From Prochlorococcus sp. AG-676-M04 (GTDB lineage: Bacteria; Cyanobacteriota; Cyanobacteriia; PCC-6307; Cyanobiaceae), in contig QCUB01000002.1 of assembly GCA_003210895.1 (NCBI GenBank), positions 1-57,152 on the forward strand: 57,152 nucleotides of DNA, written 5' to 3'. Positions 28,857 to 36,963 of this stretch are shown here, one piece after another. Each line of letters starts with the position of its first letter. Within the stretch, counting starts at the first letter, position 1. The notes below the pieces were generated by a model. That model was not told the origin of the DNA and searched no databases. It worked only from the letters and a program-made list of their open reading frames with translations. Both the position numbers and the translations under genes were made by a program.

Positions 28857-29147
28857 ATGGTAACTGGACGGGCTAATGTTTGGTCTAACTTTTCTTATGG
28901 TAGTCGTATTGATACGCCAAAAGGTTGTCTTCTTAATGCTGAGGGGAGCAGCCTAATCTTCTTTGAGAAATGCAAAAAATCGCCACATAACAATATCAAA
29001 ATCTTTACTCATATCTTTTATACGAATCATCTTGGAGAGCCAGCAGGCTTTAAATCCTCTAGCCAAATGCGCCTAGACGAAGCTTGGGAACGATGGCACG
29101 AATTACAAGAACATGGCTGGACAGAGGTTTCGCACAATTTTGGCTAG
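28857..29147 (+). CDS. DUF1651-like protein, 96 aa
   Basis: The ending RLDEAWERWHELQEHGWTEV corresponds to the A-x-x-x-(Y/W)-x-x-L-x-x-x-GW motif of DUF1651; the front half contains GCLLNAEGSSLIFFEKCKK. Third member of the family in this window. Function unknown. Confidence 0.65.
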   Translation: MVTGRANVWSNFSYGSRIDTPKGCLLNAEGSSLIFFEKCKKSPHNNIKIFTHIFYTNHLGEPAGFKSSSQMRLDEAWERWHELQEHGWTEVSHNFG

Positions 29148-29325
29148 GCAGAATAAATCTAAAACTTGATGAATAAATCCTTCTAGTTAAAACTTTAATT
29201 CAAAAGAAAAAGTACCAAACCAAAATTTTTAACAAAAACAGCTAAATTACTAGAGCAAAAACGTCGGCAAAATATTTAAATAATTTAAACAAAACACAAC
29301 AAAAGATACGCTTAAGCCTATTATT

Positions 29326-29439
29326 TTACAGTACTGTATCGAAACTGCGACAATTTTTTAAGAAATCGATCAATTTCATTTATTTACTTTACATTAATTA
29401 ATATATGTGTTACATTTATTAACAATTAAATAATTAAAA
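29326..29439 (+). promoter_or_regulatory. hli operon control region with palindrome TACAGTACTGTA
   Basis: The palindrome (about 29327-29338) and the TTTACATT segment nearer the gene repeat the arrangement upstream of the hli operon at 2951. Sequence between them is not conserved, so the shared words are likely functional. Confidence 0.55.
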
Positions 29440-29646
29440 ATGGCCAATTCACAAGTAACAACAGAATCAGGCGGAAGACAGAATATGTTTCCTTCTGAGA
29501 CTCGTCCATATATTGATGAGTCTGTTTCATATGATGGTTACCCTCAAAATGCAGAGAAAGTTAACGGTCGTTGGGCGATGATCGGTTTTGTTGCTTTGCT
29601 AGGCGCATATGTAACAACAGGTCAAATCATTCCAGGGATCTTTTAA
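29440..29646 (+). CDS. hli: High-light-inducible protein, 68 aa
   Basis: The Hli core is EKVNGRWAMIGFVALLGAYV with TTGQIIPGIF at the end; the N-terminal 38 residues are polar (GGRQNMFPSETRPYIDESVS). Chlorophyll-binding Glu, Asn, Arg and Met are present. First gene of the rightward hli operon. Confidence 0.93.
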   Translation: MANSQVTTESGGRQNMFPSETRPYIDESVSYDGYPQNAEKVNGRWAMIGFVALLGAYVTTGQIIPGIF

Positions 29647-29648
29647 AA

Positions 29649-29711
29649 ATGGAACCAATTTCTCCTGAACTTTATAAAAAGCTTTTAAAAGCATATAAAC
29701 CAATTAGGTGA
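29649..29711 (+). CDS. Possible 20-residue peptide in hli operon
   Basis: MEPISPELYKKLLKAYKPIR starts two bases after the hli stop. Soluble, basic. Its placement suggests translational coupling, but no paralog supports it. Confidence 0.3.
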   Translation: MEPISPELYKKLLKAYKPIR

Positions 29712-29717
29712 AATTCC

Positions 29718-29789
29718 ATGTACAGCAATTTCTCTAAGAGCATTAATTTTCTACCAATGAGAAATTTTAAAAGTTCAAAACCTAATTAA
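29718..29789 (+). CDS. Possible 23-residue peptide in hli operon
   Basis: MYSNFSKSINFLPMRNFKSS ending KPN fills part of the gap between two hli genes. There is no ribosome site of note. It may be untranslated spacer. Confidence 0.15.
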   Translation: MYSNFSKSINFLPMRNFKSSKPN

Positions 29790-29802
29790 AATTATTAAAA
29801 AA

Positions 29803-29949
29803 ATGACTCAAACAAACACCAAAACAAAATCAATCGAAAAAGAAAAAATTGTTGCAGAAACACTTAATGGAAGATTTGCAATGATTGGACTTATAGCTGC
29901 AATTGGCGCATATCTAACTACTGGACAAATAATCCCAGGCTACGTCTAA
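29803..29949 (+). CDS. hli: High-light-inducible protein, 48 aa
   Basis: EKEKIVAETLNGRFAMIGLI and GAYLTTGQIIPGYV give a complete Hli protein. Closest in the window to the first gene of the minus-strand operon (2796-2951), including the charged lead TKSIEKEKIV. Confidence 0.92.
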   Translation: MTQTNTKTKSIEKEKIVAETLNGRFAMIGLIAAIGAYLTTGQIIPGYV

Positions 29950-29979
29950 GACTTACTCAAACAATTATCACAAAATTAA

Positions 29980-30108
29980 ATGGAAAACTCAAAACCTAAC
30001 TATTGGCAAAATGCTGAGAGAACTAATGGAAGAATGGCAATGATGGGCTTTTTCGCACTAGTTGTAAACTACGGCTTATTTGGCTGGATAATTCCAGGTA
30101 TTTTTTAA
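29980..30108 (+). CDS. hli: High-light-inducible protein, 42 aa
   Basis: Nearly identical to the gene at 2236-2364 (YWQNAERTNGRMAMMGFFAL, then NYGLFGWIIPGIF). Only two residues in the first six differ. Followed by the same small membrane peptide with the same TAAAATG junction. Confidence 0.93.
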   Translation: MENSKPNYWQNAERTNGRMAMMGFFALVVNYGLFGWIIPGIF

Positions 30109-30109
30109 A

Positions 30110-30199
30110 ATGAACTTAGATATCTTTCTCATTTCATTCTTTGCATATTTATTAGTACCGGTGCTAATGATTGCTAAAGGTAAAAAAGCAACTAATTAA
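30110..30199 (+). CDS. hli-linked single-pass membrane peptide, 29 aa
   Basis: MNLDIFLISFFAYLLVPVLM with tail IAKGKKATN. Paralog of 2142-2234 with the same neighbour and spacing; this conservation shows that the 29-30-residue peptide is a true gene. Confidence 0.65.
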   Translation: MNLDIFLISFFAYLLVPVLMIAKGKKATN

Positions 30200-30203
30200 A
30201 AAA

Positions 30204-30383
30204 ATGAATATAGGCTTACTCTTTCTTAAAGTTAATACAATTGGGGTAATAACTTTATCTGAATTGGATTGGATTACTAATAATCAATCAGAATTCTCTA
30301 GATTAGATATGTCATTGGTTATTAAAATTGGTCGTCTAATGGATTCAGGAGCTGTTGAAATAGATAGTAGATTGCCAATTTAA
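30204..30383 (+). CDS. Small soluble protein at the end of the hli operon, 59 aa
   Basis: I start at the ATG at 30204, 4 nt after the previous stop, and not at the frame start at 30171 inside that gene. NIGLLFLKVNTIGVITLSEL and FSRLDMSLVIKIGRLMDSGA look like a small alpha/beta protein. No family recognised. Confidence 0.6.
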   Translation: MNIGLLFLKVNTIGVITLSELDWITNNQSEFSRLDMSLVIKIGRLMDSGAVEIDSRLPI

Positions 30384-30470
30384 TTTTTTCTTATTTTAAT
30401 CATTTATCATTCGTCTATGCCAATAAGGCCACTAACAAACTCCTCTTATTCTAATTAAATAGCTAAAAAA

Positions 30471-30503
30471 AAGAGATCATTTTTTAGCTGAAATGACCTC
30501 TTG
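30471..30503 (-). terminator. Rho-independent terminator
   Basis: On the minus strand AGAGGTCATTT pairs with AAATGATCTCT around an 8-base loop with one mismatch, followed by eight T. It would end transcripts from the genes at 30596-31121. It may also block the hli operon from the other side. Confidence 0.65.
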
Positions 30504-30595
30504 TTACCTAATTCTCACAAGAATAATTTCAAGTAAGCTTTTAAAGCTTAATATATCTCGATTAAAATCAAATCCGTATTTTTGCTGATTTACTT

Positions 30596-30811
30596 CTATT
30601 TTTTTAATCCACCTCTCTTAATCCATAGAAACCAAGTTAACCAAATTGGAGGAAGAAACTTTATTAGAGATGCAATCTTATATATATAAAAAGGAGCATC
30701 ATCAAAAATAATTAAATTAACAACAACTGAAGAAGATGATATCCAAATTCCAACAATTAAAATATTCGCTCCCATTAAAGCGAACTTATTTTGCTTAAAT
30801 ATTTTTGGCAT
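30596..30811 (-). CDS. Two-helix membrane protein, 71 aa
   Basis: Helices at about 11-33 (LMGANILIVGIWISSSSVVV) and 48-64 (LIKFLPPIWLTWFLWI), with a basic C-terminus. Function unknown. Follows the gene at 30870 on the same strand by 58 bp. Confidence 0.55.
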   Translation of the reverse strand: MPKIFKQNKFALMGANILIVGIWISSSSVVVNLIIFDDAPFYIYKIASLIKFLPPIWLTWFLWIKRGGLKK

Positions 30812-30869
30812 AATATATAAAGATATAATTCCAATTTTAAATCGAGACTTTATATAAAAGAATTAATTC

Positions 30870-31121
30870 TCAAAAAAACTTCAAATTTAAAATCCATAAC
30901 CAAAGGAAAAAAATACTAAATTTTATCCCCTCACCTAATAGAATTCCAAAAAAATAAGGTGGGAAAAATAATATTGACAAAATTGAAAGCAAACTAAAAA
31001 GAACAAAAGAGCCCCTTAGAAAAATGTTCTTTCTTCTTTTCTTTCTAAGTTTTTTTAAGAAATTCCACTCCCATTCAATTATCCCGTAGAATTTTTCAGA
31101 CAATATAAATAAATATTTCAT
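30870..31121 (-). CDS. Membrane protein, 83 aa
   Basis: A basic amphipathic front (WNFLKKLRKKRRKN) is followed by two hydrophobic helices (VLFSLLSILSILFFPPYFFG and FSIFFLWLWILNLKFF). Likely a thylakoid or plasma-membrane protein. No family recognised. Confidence 0.55.
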   Translation of the reverse strand: MKYLFILSEKFYGIIEWEWNFLKKLRKKRRKNIFLRGSFVLFSLLSILSILFFPPYFFGILLGEGIKFSIFFLWLWILNLKFF

Positions 31122-31355
31122 AAATGGTTGTTTTCATTTATATATGACAGTTTAAGCTCAATTTTTCTAGCAATTCTATTCAAAATGAATAAATTTGAAG
31201 ATCTTCTTTGAGCTGCATTTTTCGATTTTTTGCTTTACTCTTTTATTATTTTATATCTCTTTAGTAAATTTTCTTAAGATTATTGTATTTATAAAAATAC
31301 AAGTATTCACAATTTATTCCTCCGTTTTAAATATTTGTAAATTCAATTTATAAAC

Positions 31356-31649
31356 TTAGCAATAAAACTTTTTACCGTCCTCAGAAAGATAATAAATTCT
31401 ATTCTCTGAATTAACAAAAAAAGTTAATCCTTTATATTGGGATCTACCAAATTTAGTTAATCTATTTTTATGTAAATGCCAATTATTAGTATTAATATCA
31501 GGATTATATTCTTGTTCCTTTATAGGAGTTATTAAAGGTTCAAAGCTTTTTTTTTGTGATCTGTTGTATGGTTTCTTATAAATCAATAAAAGAAATCTAA
31601 CGATTACAAATATAAAACAAAAAATAATGACTATTAATAAATTCGACAT
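31356..31649 (-). CDS. Membrane-anchored hypothetical protein, 97 aa
   Basis: I start at the ATG at 31649, two codons after the TTG of the longer frame. The N-terminal anchor SNLLIVIIFCFIFVIVRFLL is followed by a basic linker and a small C-terminal domain (RSQYKGLTFFVNSENRIYYL) that looks beta-rich. Unknown function. Confidence 0.55.
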   Translation of the reverse strand: MSNLLIVIIFCFIFVIVRFLLLIYKKPYNRSQKKSFEPLITPIKEQEYNPDINTNNWHLHKNRLTKFGRSQYKGLTFFVNSENRIYYLSEDGKKFYC

Positions 31650-31807
31650 TATCAAATGCTTAATAATTTAGTGAATCAATTATTTTAAGAATACAATAAT
31701 TTTTCTTAAACCCTAAGTAAAAAATTCTATTTTATGTTTATTGTATTTTTAAATACTTAAAGTAACGTCACCAAAAAACTAAATTTCAGTTCAATCGTAA
31801 TCTGAAT

Positions 31808-31943
31808 ATGGCTCAAAGAAAAATAACTAAGTAAAAGAGTAGTTGAGAAATTTAAAGAAGTTCAAGAATATCTATTAACTAACAGATTTATTAGATCAAC
31901 TAAACATCTTTTAGAAGATATTGAAAATACTATTAAGAGATAA
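31808..31943 (+). pseudogene. Short basic protein gene with a -1 frameshift
   Basis: ATG at 31808 opens MAQRKITK and then stops. The next frame continues as LSKRVVEKFKEVQEYLLTNR, FIRSTKHLLEDIENTIKR, stop at 31941-31943. One lost base near 31826 explains the break. The stop overlaps the ATG of the next gene (TAATG), as in an intact operon, so the break is recent. Confidence 0.55.
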
Positions 31944-32104
31944 TGCCAATATCACCACATTTACCTCAGATGCTATTTGGCAATGATGACGAAGAATTTG
32001 TCATGATTATCTTCGGTTTTATTGCAAGTTGTATTGGTTGCCTTTTTGTATTATTGATTAATTTTTTCAAATTAATATTTAAACAGATAAATAAAGAATT
32101 TTAA
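31943..32104 (+). CDS. Small membrane protein, 53 aa
   Basis: An acidic front (LFGNDDEEF) is followed by a helix (VMIIFGFIASCIGCLFVLLI) and a basic end. It overlaps the stop of the broken gene upstream, so its translation may have depended on that gene. Confidence 0.5.
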   Translation: MPISPHLPQMLFGNDDEEFVMIIFGFIASCIGCLFVLLINFFKLIFKQINKEF

Positions 32105-32208
32105 TACCCCAAACTATACTTGGGTTATAATTTTAAATAATTATGAATAAAATAGGCTTTTATCTTTTCTCAGATTTAAGTTAAATTAAAAAATAACTAA
32201 ATTAAGAT

Positions 32209-33033
32209 ATCAAAAAACAAATTACTAATCTTCCAATAAGAGTATTCACATATTTATTTCTTGTATTAAACATTTCTGGTTGTTCTTTCTTAAATGAAAA
32301 TAAAATTTCATCTAAAGAAAAAACTAATAATCACAATAAAGAAATAATTAAAAACTATTCTAAAGCAATTTCAAAAGATCCTAATAATCCTTTCTTTTTT
32401 TTAGAAAGAGGAAAGGCTAAACATGAATATGGAGATTTTATAGGAGCAATTAAAGATTTTGACTATTCATTTAAAATAAATCCTAATATGAGAGTTATCT
32501 TTTATAGGGCGAAATCCAAATTTGATTATAGAGATTTTAAAGGAGCAATTGATGATTATGAGAAATTAAATTATTTAAAGAATTTTAAGGATCAAATTTT
32601 TTATAATATTGCTATTGCCCAATTTATAGATTTTAACTATCAAGATGCTATCAATAATTTTAGTAAGTCGATTGAATATGATGAAGATGATTCTTATGCT
32701 TACTTGTATAGGGGGAATTCAAAATTTAAAATAAATGATTATTTTGGAGCATTAGAAGATTACAGTAAATCAATCGAATTTAATAACAAATCTAATATAA
32801 TAGCCCTCAATAATAGAGGAGTTAGCAACTTTAAATTAAGAAATTACAAAAGTGCCTTAGAAGATTTTAAAAAATCTCTAAAAATAAATCCTCGCAATTA
32901 CAGTACTCTTTACAACAAATCCCTTACACATTTTGAGATGAAAGAAATAAAAAAAGCTTGTATTGACTTAAAAAAATCAATCAAGCTTGGTAAAGAAGTT
33001 TTTGAAGATGAATATTTAAAAATATGCTATTAG
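32209..33033 (+). CDS. TPR lipoprotein, 274 aa, apparent ATC start
   Basis: Four or more TPR units are visible (FLERGKAKHEYGDFIGAIKD, FYRAKSKFDYRDFKGAIDDY, YLYRGNSKFKINDYFGALED, ALNNRGVSNFKLRNYKSALE). The upstream frame adds a lipoprotein signal with lipobox ISGC (VFTYLFLVLNISGC), preceded by IKKQITNLPIR, but the frame holds no ATG, GTG or TTG before its TAA stop at 32203-32205. Starting at ATC (32209) gives a textbook N-terminus. The first ATG (32488) would delete the signal and the first TPR. Either ATC is used or the start codon was mutated. Confidence 0.7.
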   Translation: MKKQITNLPIRVFTYLFLVLNISGCSFLNENKISSKEKTNNHNKEIIKNYSKAISKDPNNPFFFLERGKAKHEYGDFIGAIKDFDYSFKINPNMRVIFYRAKSKFDYRDFKGAIDDYEKLNYLKNFKDQIFYNIAIAQFIDFNYQDAINNFSKSIEYDEDDSYAYLYRGNSKFKINDYFGALEDYSKSIEFNNKSNIIALNNRGVSNFKLRNYKSALEDFKKSLKINPRNYSTLYNKSLTHFEMKEIKKACIDLKKSIKLGKEVFEDEYLKICY

Positions 33034-33072
33034 ATATTTCTAATAAATATTTTAAATTATCAATTTATGGGT

Positions 33073-33414
33073 CTAATTAATTTCTGCAATTTTAGACTCT
33101 AATTCATTGATTTCTGCCTGCAATGCAGAAGTATCTTCTCCAGCAGCTGCTGCTTTAGACAATTGTCTTTTCTTGAAATTCAATTTAGTGTTTAATTTTT
33201 TGGCTTTTAAGGCTCCAGGTTTACTACCGCCTCCGCCGCCTCCGCCGCCTCCGCCGCCGCCGCCGCCGCCGCAGGCTAGAAGATTTTTATCATTTATTTG
33301 ATACTCTAAGCTATTAGAAAAATTATTTGCTAGAGATTCATTTCCAAAAAATAAAGCAATAGGAAGTGCAAAAATAACTCCTAAAGTTAATTTGAAAAAA
33401 AAGTTTAATTTCAT
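33073..33414 (-). CDS. Secreted poly-glycine protein, 113 aa
   Basis: A signal peptide (VIFALPIALFFGNESLA) is followed by a Cys and an uninterrupted run of fifteen Gly, then a basic/alanine segment and a coiled-coil end (EDTSALQAEINELESKIAEI). The Gly run is encoded by GC-rich GGC/GGA codons, a sharp contrast to the region and a likely replication-slippage site. Function unknown; possibly a surface or periplasmic linker. Confidence 0.7.
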   Translation of the reverse strand: MKLNFFFKLTLGVIFALPIALFFGNESLANNFSNSLEYQINDKNLLACGGGGGGGGGGGGGGGSKPGALKAKKLNTKLNFKKRQLSKAAAAGEDTSALQAEINELESKIAEIN

Positions 33415-33526
33415 TAAATTTTAATTTTTTTTTTATATTATTCCTTTGTGTATTCAAAAGTCATAAAGACTAATAAGAAAAGACATATTAGTTAATATAT
33501 TAAGTATCCTATTTTACAATAACTAA

Positions 33527-34807
33527 TCATTTCTTTAATATTTTTATAACATCTTTAGCGAGATTAGTACTCAGTCTACTAGCAGCAAATTCAGTAAAAT
33601 GGCTATAATCAAAAAACCAGTTAGTTGATTCAGCCTTCTGAGAATAATCAATAAAAGTTATATTGCTACGATTCTTTATTTCTCTTAATAAAGTTTCTCT
33701 ATAATCCTTCTCAATTAAATACATTTCTCTTTCCAAAATCTTAAGAGGAAACTTTGGATTTCCGATTAAATGTTTTATCCCAATCAAATATTTATAGTTA
33801 TTTCCATTTAATTGATCTTCTGATAAAGAACTAAAGTAATTTGGTGCGTATATATAAATATAGTTGCTATCAATACTAAGATTACTTGTAGAACTTATAT
33901 TTCTTATTGTCGATTGTATTGTATAGTTTTTGATCTTCTCATATTCTTCAAAATCTAAATCAAATCGGTCTTTCAAGATCTCTTTAAGATTTCTAATTTT
34001 TGCACTAGATGGAATAGTAATTGATAATTGGGTTCTTTCATAAAATCCTGGTTTTATATTTTTGTTAGAGAGAAAGTAATCTAAATTAGAAAGAAAATGA
34101 CTACTTGTTTTTATTGAATTTACAAATGCAAAAAAACCACTTTTAATATTTCCTAATGAACTACTTGTTAAAAAATTTATATATTCAATGTTTGTTTTGT
34201 TAATCATCATTCCATTAGCAAAACTATATTCTTTATCTTTGACATTGTTAGAAGTAGATAAGAGCCTTATAAAATTCCAAAAATCCTGAATACCTCCAAA
34301 ACTCATAATAAGATTTGCCGAAGGTAAATCATTATGAAAGATTTCAGAATTTAAATACCTTAATGTCTCTACGTGTTCCTGCCATGTATTAAAACCAGAA
34401 TAAGCTGCATTCACTAGATCAATTGAGGAATCTTCTTTTCTTAAGTTTTTCTCTAATTGACTAGCAAAAGTTTTCTCATTATTAAATCCATAAAGTCCTT
34501 CCCCCATTGCAACACTATTTCCTAGGAGTAAAATCCCATATATATTTTTGTTCCTGTTATCTGTCTGATAAGGAGTCTTTATAAATCCATGTTTATCACA
34601 AATTAAAAAATCTAAGTTTTCTGGATTAATATTCTTATCTTTGCAATTATTTCTCCATCCAGTGAGAGAATCGTATATTGTTCCACTTATATATTTATCA
34701 TTTGATTTATTTAATAATAAAAATGTTAATTCTAGTATAAAAAAAATTAGTGGGAAAAATAAAATCGTATATATTATACTTTTTAAGATTTCTCTTTTAC
34801 TCTTCAT
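33527..34807 (-). CDS. SGNH-hydrolase-like membrane-anchored protein, 426 aa
   Basis: An N-terminal membrane anchor (IIYTILFFPLIFFILELTFL) precedes an SGNH/GDSL-like domain: LLLGNSVAMGEGLYG (nucleophile Ser in block I), LVNAAYSGFNTWQEHV, IMSFGGIQDFW (block III position) and FFDYSHFTEFAASRLS (D-x-x-H block V). Such proteins often O-acetylate or deacylate envelope glycans. The block III Asn is replaced by Ile-Gln, so activity is uncertain. Not in an operon with the next gene. Confidence 0.7.
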   Translation of the reverse strand: MKSKREILKSIIYTILFFPLIFFILELTFLLLNKSNDKYISGTIYDSLTGWRNNCKDKNINPENLDFLICDKHGFIKTPYQTDNRNKNIYGILLLGNSVAMGEGLYGFNNEKTFASQLEKNLRKEDSSIDLVNAAYSGFNTWQEHVETLRYLNSEIFHNDLPSANLIMSFGGIQDFWNFIRLLSTSNNVKDKEYSFANGMMINKTNIEYINFLTSSSLGNIKSGFFAFVNSIKTSSHFLSNLDYFLSNKNIKPGFYERTQLSITIPSSAKIRNLKEILKDRFDLDFEEYEKIKNYTIQSTIRNISSTSNLSIDSNYIYIYAPNYFSSLSEDQLNGNNYKYLIGIKHLIGNPKFPLKILEREMYLIEKDYRETLLREIKNRSNITFIDYSQKAESTNWFFDYSHFTEFAASRLSTNLAKDVIKILKK

Positions 34808-35024
34808 AAGAACAAATATGAAACAGGAATATTTATATATATTAAAATAAATATCATTTATTACAAATTTAAAAGTCCTTTAGACCTAATCAATAAATAT
34901 TTATTATTTTAATTTTATTTAGGAGCATCGTATAAAAATGGATAGACAAGATCGGAAGTTTTTAATTTAATAAAAAATAAGCTTCCTTAATCTATCAATA
35001 TAAACTTTTAATTATCCAAAAAAG

Positions 35025-35189
35025 CTATATGGCTATGTAAGTAAATGGGACAATTACTTGTACAACGCTTATTATTAAAATTATGATTATCGCTAATAAA
35101 ATTGCAGTTATAAGAGCAGCCTGAATAGGCGTAGCATTCTTCCAAGAAGAAACTATTATGTGTTTTAAAAATCGAAAAAAATTAAGCAT
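35025..35189 (-). CDS. Small membrane protein, 54 aa
   Basis: MLNFFRFLKHIIVSSWKNAT, then one long helix (AALITAILLAIIIILIISVV) and a short end. It starts 5 bases after the stop of the carbamoyltransferase gene, so it belongs to that operon. Confidence 0.55.
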   Translation of the reverse strand: MLNFFRFLKHIIVSSWKNATPIQAALITAILLAIIIILIISVVQVIVPFTYIAI

Positions 35190-35194
35190 TTTAA

Positions 35195-36937
35195 TTAACA
35201 AGAATTTTTCTTAAATAACAACCCAAAATCAGTCAAGAGGTAACTTAATGGAGTCCTTGCACATACCATAAGCCCATCAATCAAGTCAAAACATGTAGGA
35301 TCACCACTTACATTTAAGGAGGAATTAGCTAGAACTTCGATTTCCATGGGTTCTAACTTAGAAAGTAACTTGTCCAAAGAAGAGTCATTTTCTACAATTT
35401 GAATACGTACTGTTCCATCAACATGTGTTGTTGGGAATTCTAATGAAATATTATTTTTAATACATTTACAAGTTGCACTCATAGACTTATAGCAATCATA
35501 AATTTCTGGTCTCAATTGATAATATTTTTTTGCTGTATCATATCTCATGGCTGGTGCAGTAGGCCTAAAGGGACTTCGGTTTTTAATAAAAGAATTTAAG
35601 TTTTTTACAGCATCTTTATTTTTTCCATCGCATATTAGGGATCTGTTACCTAATGCCCTTGGACCTGTTTCACTTCTAGATAATATTGTGCCAATCACTT
35701 CGCCTGAACTTATTAACTCAGCAGCTTTTAAAAAAGCATCTTCTTCATTTCTCTCTAAAACGTTAAATTGATCACTAATAATTTTCTCTGCGAGTAGTTC
35801 ATCATTACGTGTTTCAATCATAGAGGGAAATAAAGATGGCTTAGAAATATTTGAATTTTTAAAAGAATTAGATTTTATGAAGCCATAAAAAGCGGCTCCA
35901 ATTGCACAACCAGCATCTCCCGGACTTGGAGGAATAATTATTTCATCTACAAATGGTAGTTGAGCAAGACTATCAATTGAGGCTGAGTTCATAGAAACTC
36001 CACCTGAAAAAAGAAATCTCCTGGAGTTGGTTAATTTGTGAGCATGAGAAAAAATTTTACCAAGGAGATAAACAGTCAAATTTTGAGCACCTTTAGCTAT
36101 ATCTGCACATTTCTGAAAATCTCTATCTCCAGGGACAAGTGGAATGAATGGATTACGAGCAGGACCTAACAAATCCTCTAATTTACTGCTGTATGAGTTT
36201 GATGTTGATAAATGGTAATCAAAATAACTCATTTCGGCAATTAATTTATTTGAACTATTGTCCCAATCCATAAGATTACTAACTAATTTTGCTGATTTAC
36301 TATTGGAATTGCCAAAGGCAGATAAACCCATTACTTTATATTCACCTTCATTAATTGCAAATCCTAAGTAATCAGTAATACTTGAGTAGAAAAGTCCTAA
36401 AGATACTGGGTATGGACATTGCCACAACTCATTAATTTCAGTTGGATTAACGACTTGACTAATTGAAGCAGTACTTCTATCTCCAAACCCATCAACAACT
36501 ACAGAGCAAATATCTTTCTTGGTATTAGAATATGCAAGAGCAGTTAGAGAATGCGATAAATGATGATCAGAATATATTAGCTTAGTTTCTAATCCTTTAA
36601 AAAGTTTTGCGAAATCTAAATAACAAGAAACAGATGAGCGATTAAAATTGCGAAACTGATGCGCAAGCAAAGCGAGGCCCCTGGGCATATTTAGAGAAGC
36701 TTCTTTTATAGTATGAAGGAAAGCACTCAATGGTCTTTCATAGAAGACAACCCTCTCAATATCTTGTTTTTTTAAATTATTAGATTCTAGTAATTTTTTT
36801 ATTGATCTCCTGGGAAAGGATTTATCACCCTTAATTCGACTTAAAGATTCTTCTCTGTAGTAATCAATAAGTACTCCATTTTTATCAACTAATGCAACAG
36901 CTGATTCATGATTATATCCAGCAACACCAATAAACAT
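35195..36937 (-). CDS. Carbamoyltransferase, NodU/CmcH family, 580 aa
   Basis: Two-domain O-carbamoyltransferase. The N-terminal Kae1-like domain has GVAGYNHESAVALVDKNG, DHHLSHS (residues 124-130, metal-binding His) and VVVDGFGDRS. The C-terminal domain has GTILSRSETGPRALGNRSLI and NRSPFRPTAPAM. The family transfers carbamoyl from carbamoyl phosphate to hydroxyls of sugars or antibiotics via carbamoyl-adenylate. Full length. Here the acceptor is probably a glycan or a small metabolite. Operon with a ferritin-like gene upstream. Confidence 0.9.
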   Translation of the reverse strand: MFIGVAGYNHESAVALVDKNGVLIDYYREESLSRIKGDKSFPRRSIKKLLESNNLKKQDIERVVFYERPLSAFLHTIKEASLNMPRGLALLAHQFRNFNRSSVSCYLDFAKLFKGLETKLIYSDHHLSHSLTALAYSNTKKDICSVVVDGFGDRSTASISQVVNPTEINELWQCPYPVSLGLFYSSITDYLGFAINEGEYKVMGLSAFGNSNSKSAKLVSNLMDWDNSSNKLIAEMSYFDYHLSTSNSYSSKLEDLLGPARNPFIPLVPGDRDFQKCADIAKGAQNLTVYLLGKIFSHAHKLTNSRRFLFSGGVSMNSASIDSLAQLPFVDEIIIPPSPGDAGCAIGAAFYGFIKSNSFKNSNISKPSLFPSMIETRNDELLAEKIISDQFNVLERNEEDAFLKAAELISSGEVIGTILSRSETGPRALGNRSLICDGKNKDAVKNLNSFIKNRSPFRPTAPAMRYDTAKKYYQLRPEIYDCYKSMSATCKCIKNNISLEFPTTHVDGTVRIQIVENDSSLDKLLSKLEPMEIEVLANSSLNVSGDPTCFDLIDGLMVCARTPLSYLLTDFGLLFKKNSC

Positions 36938-36963
36938 TTTGATAAAATTTTTTAGATAAAACT

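Noticed and set aside
32488-33033. 181-residue TPR protein starting at the first ATG
   Set aside because: It would discard an in-frame lipoprotein signal and a complete TPR unit that are clearly coding.
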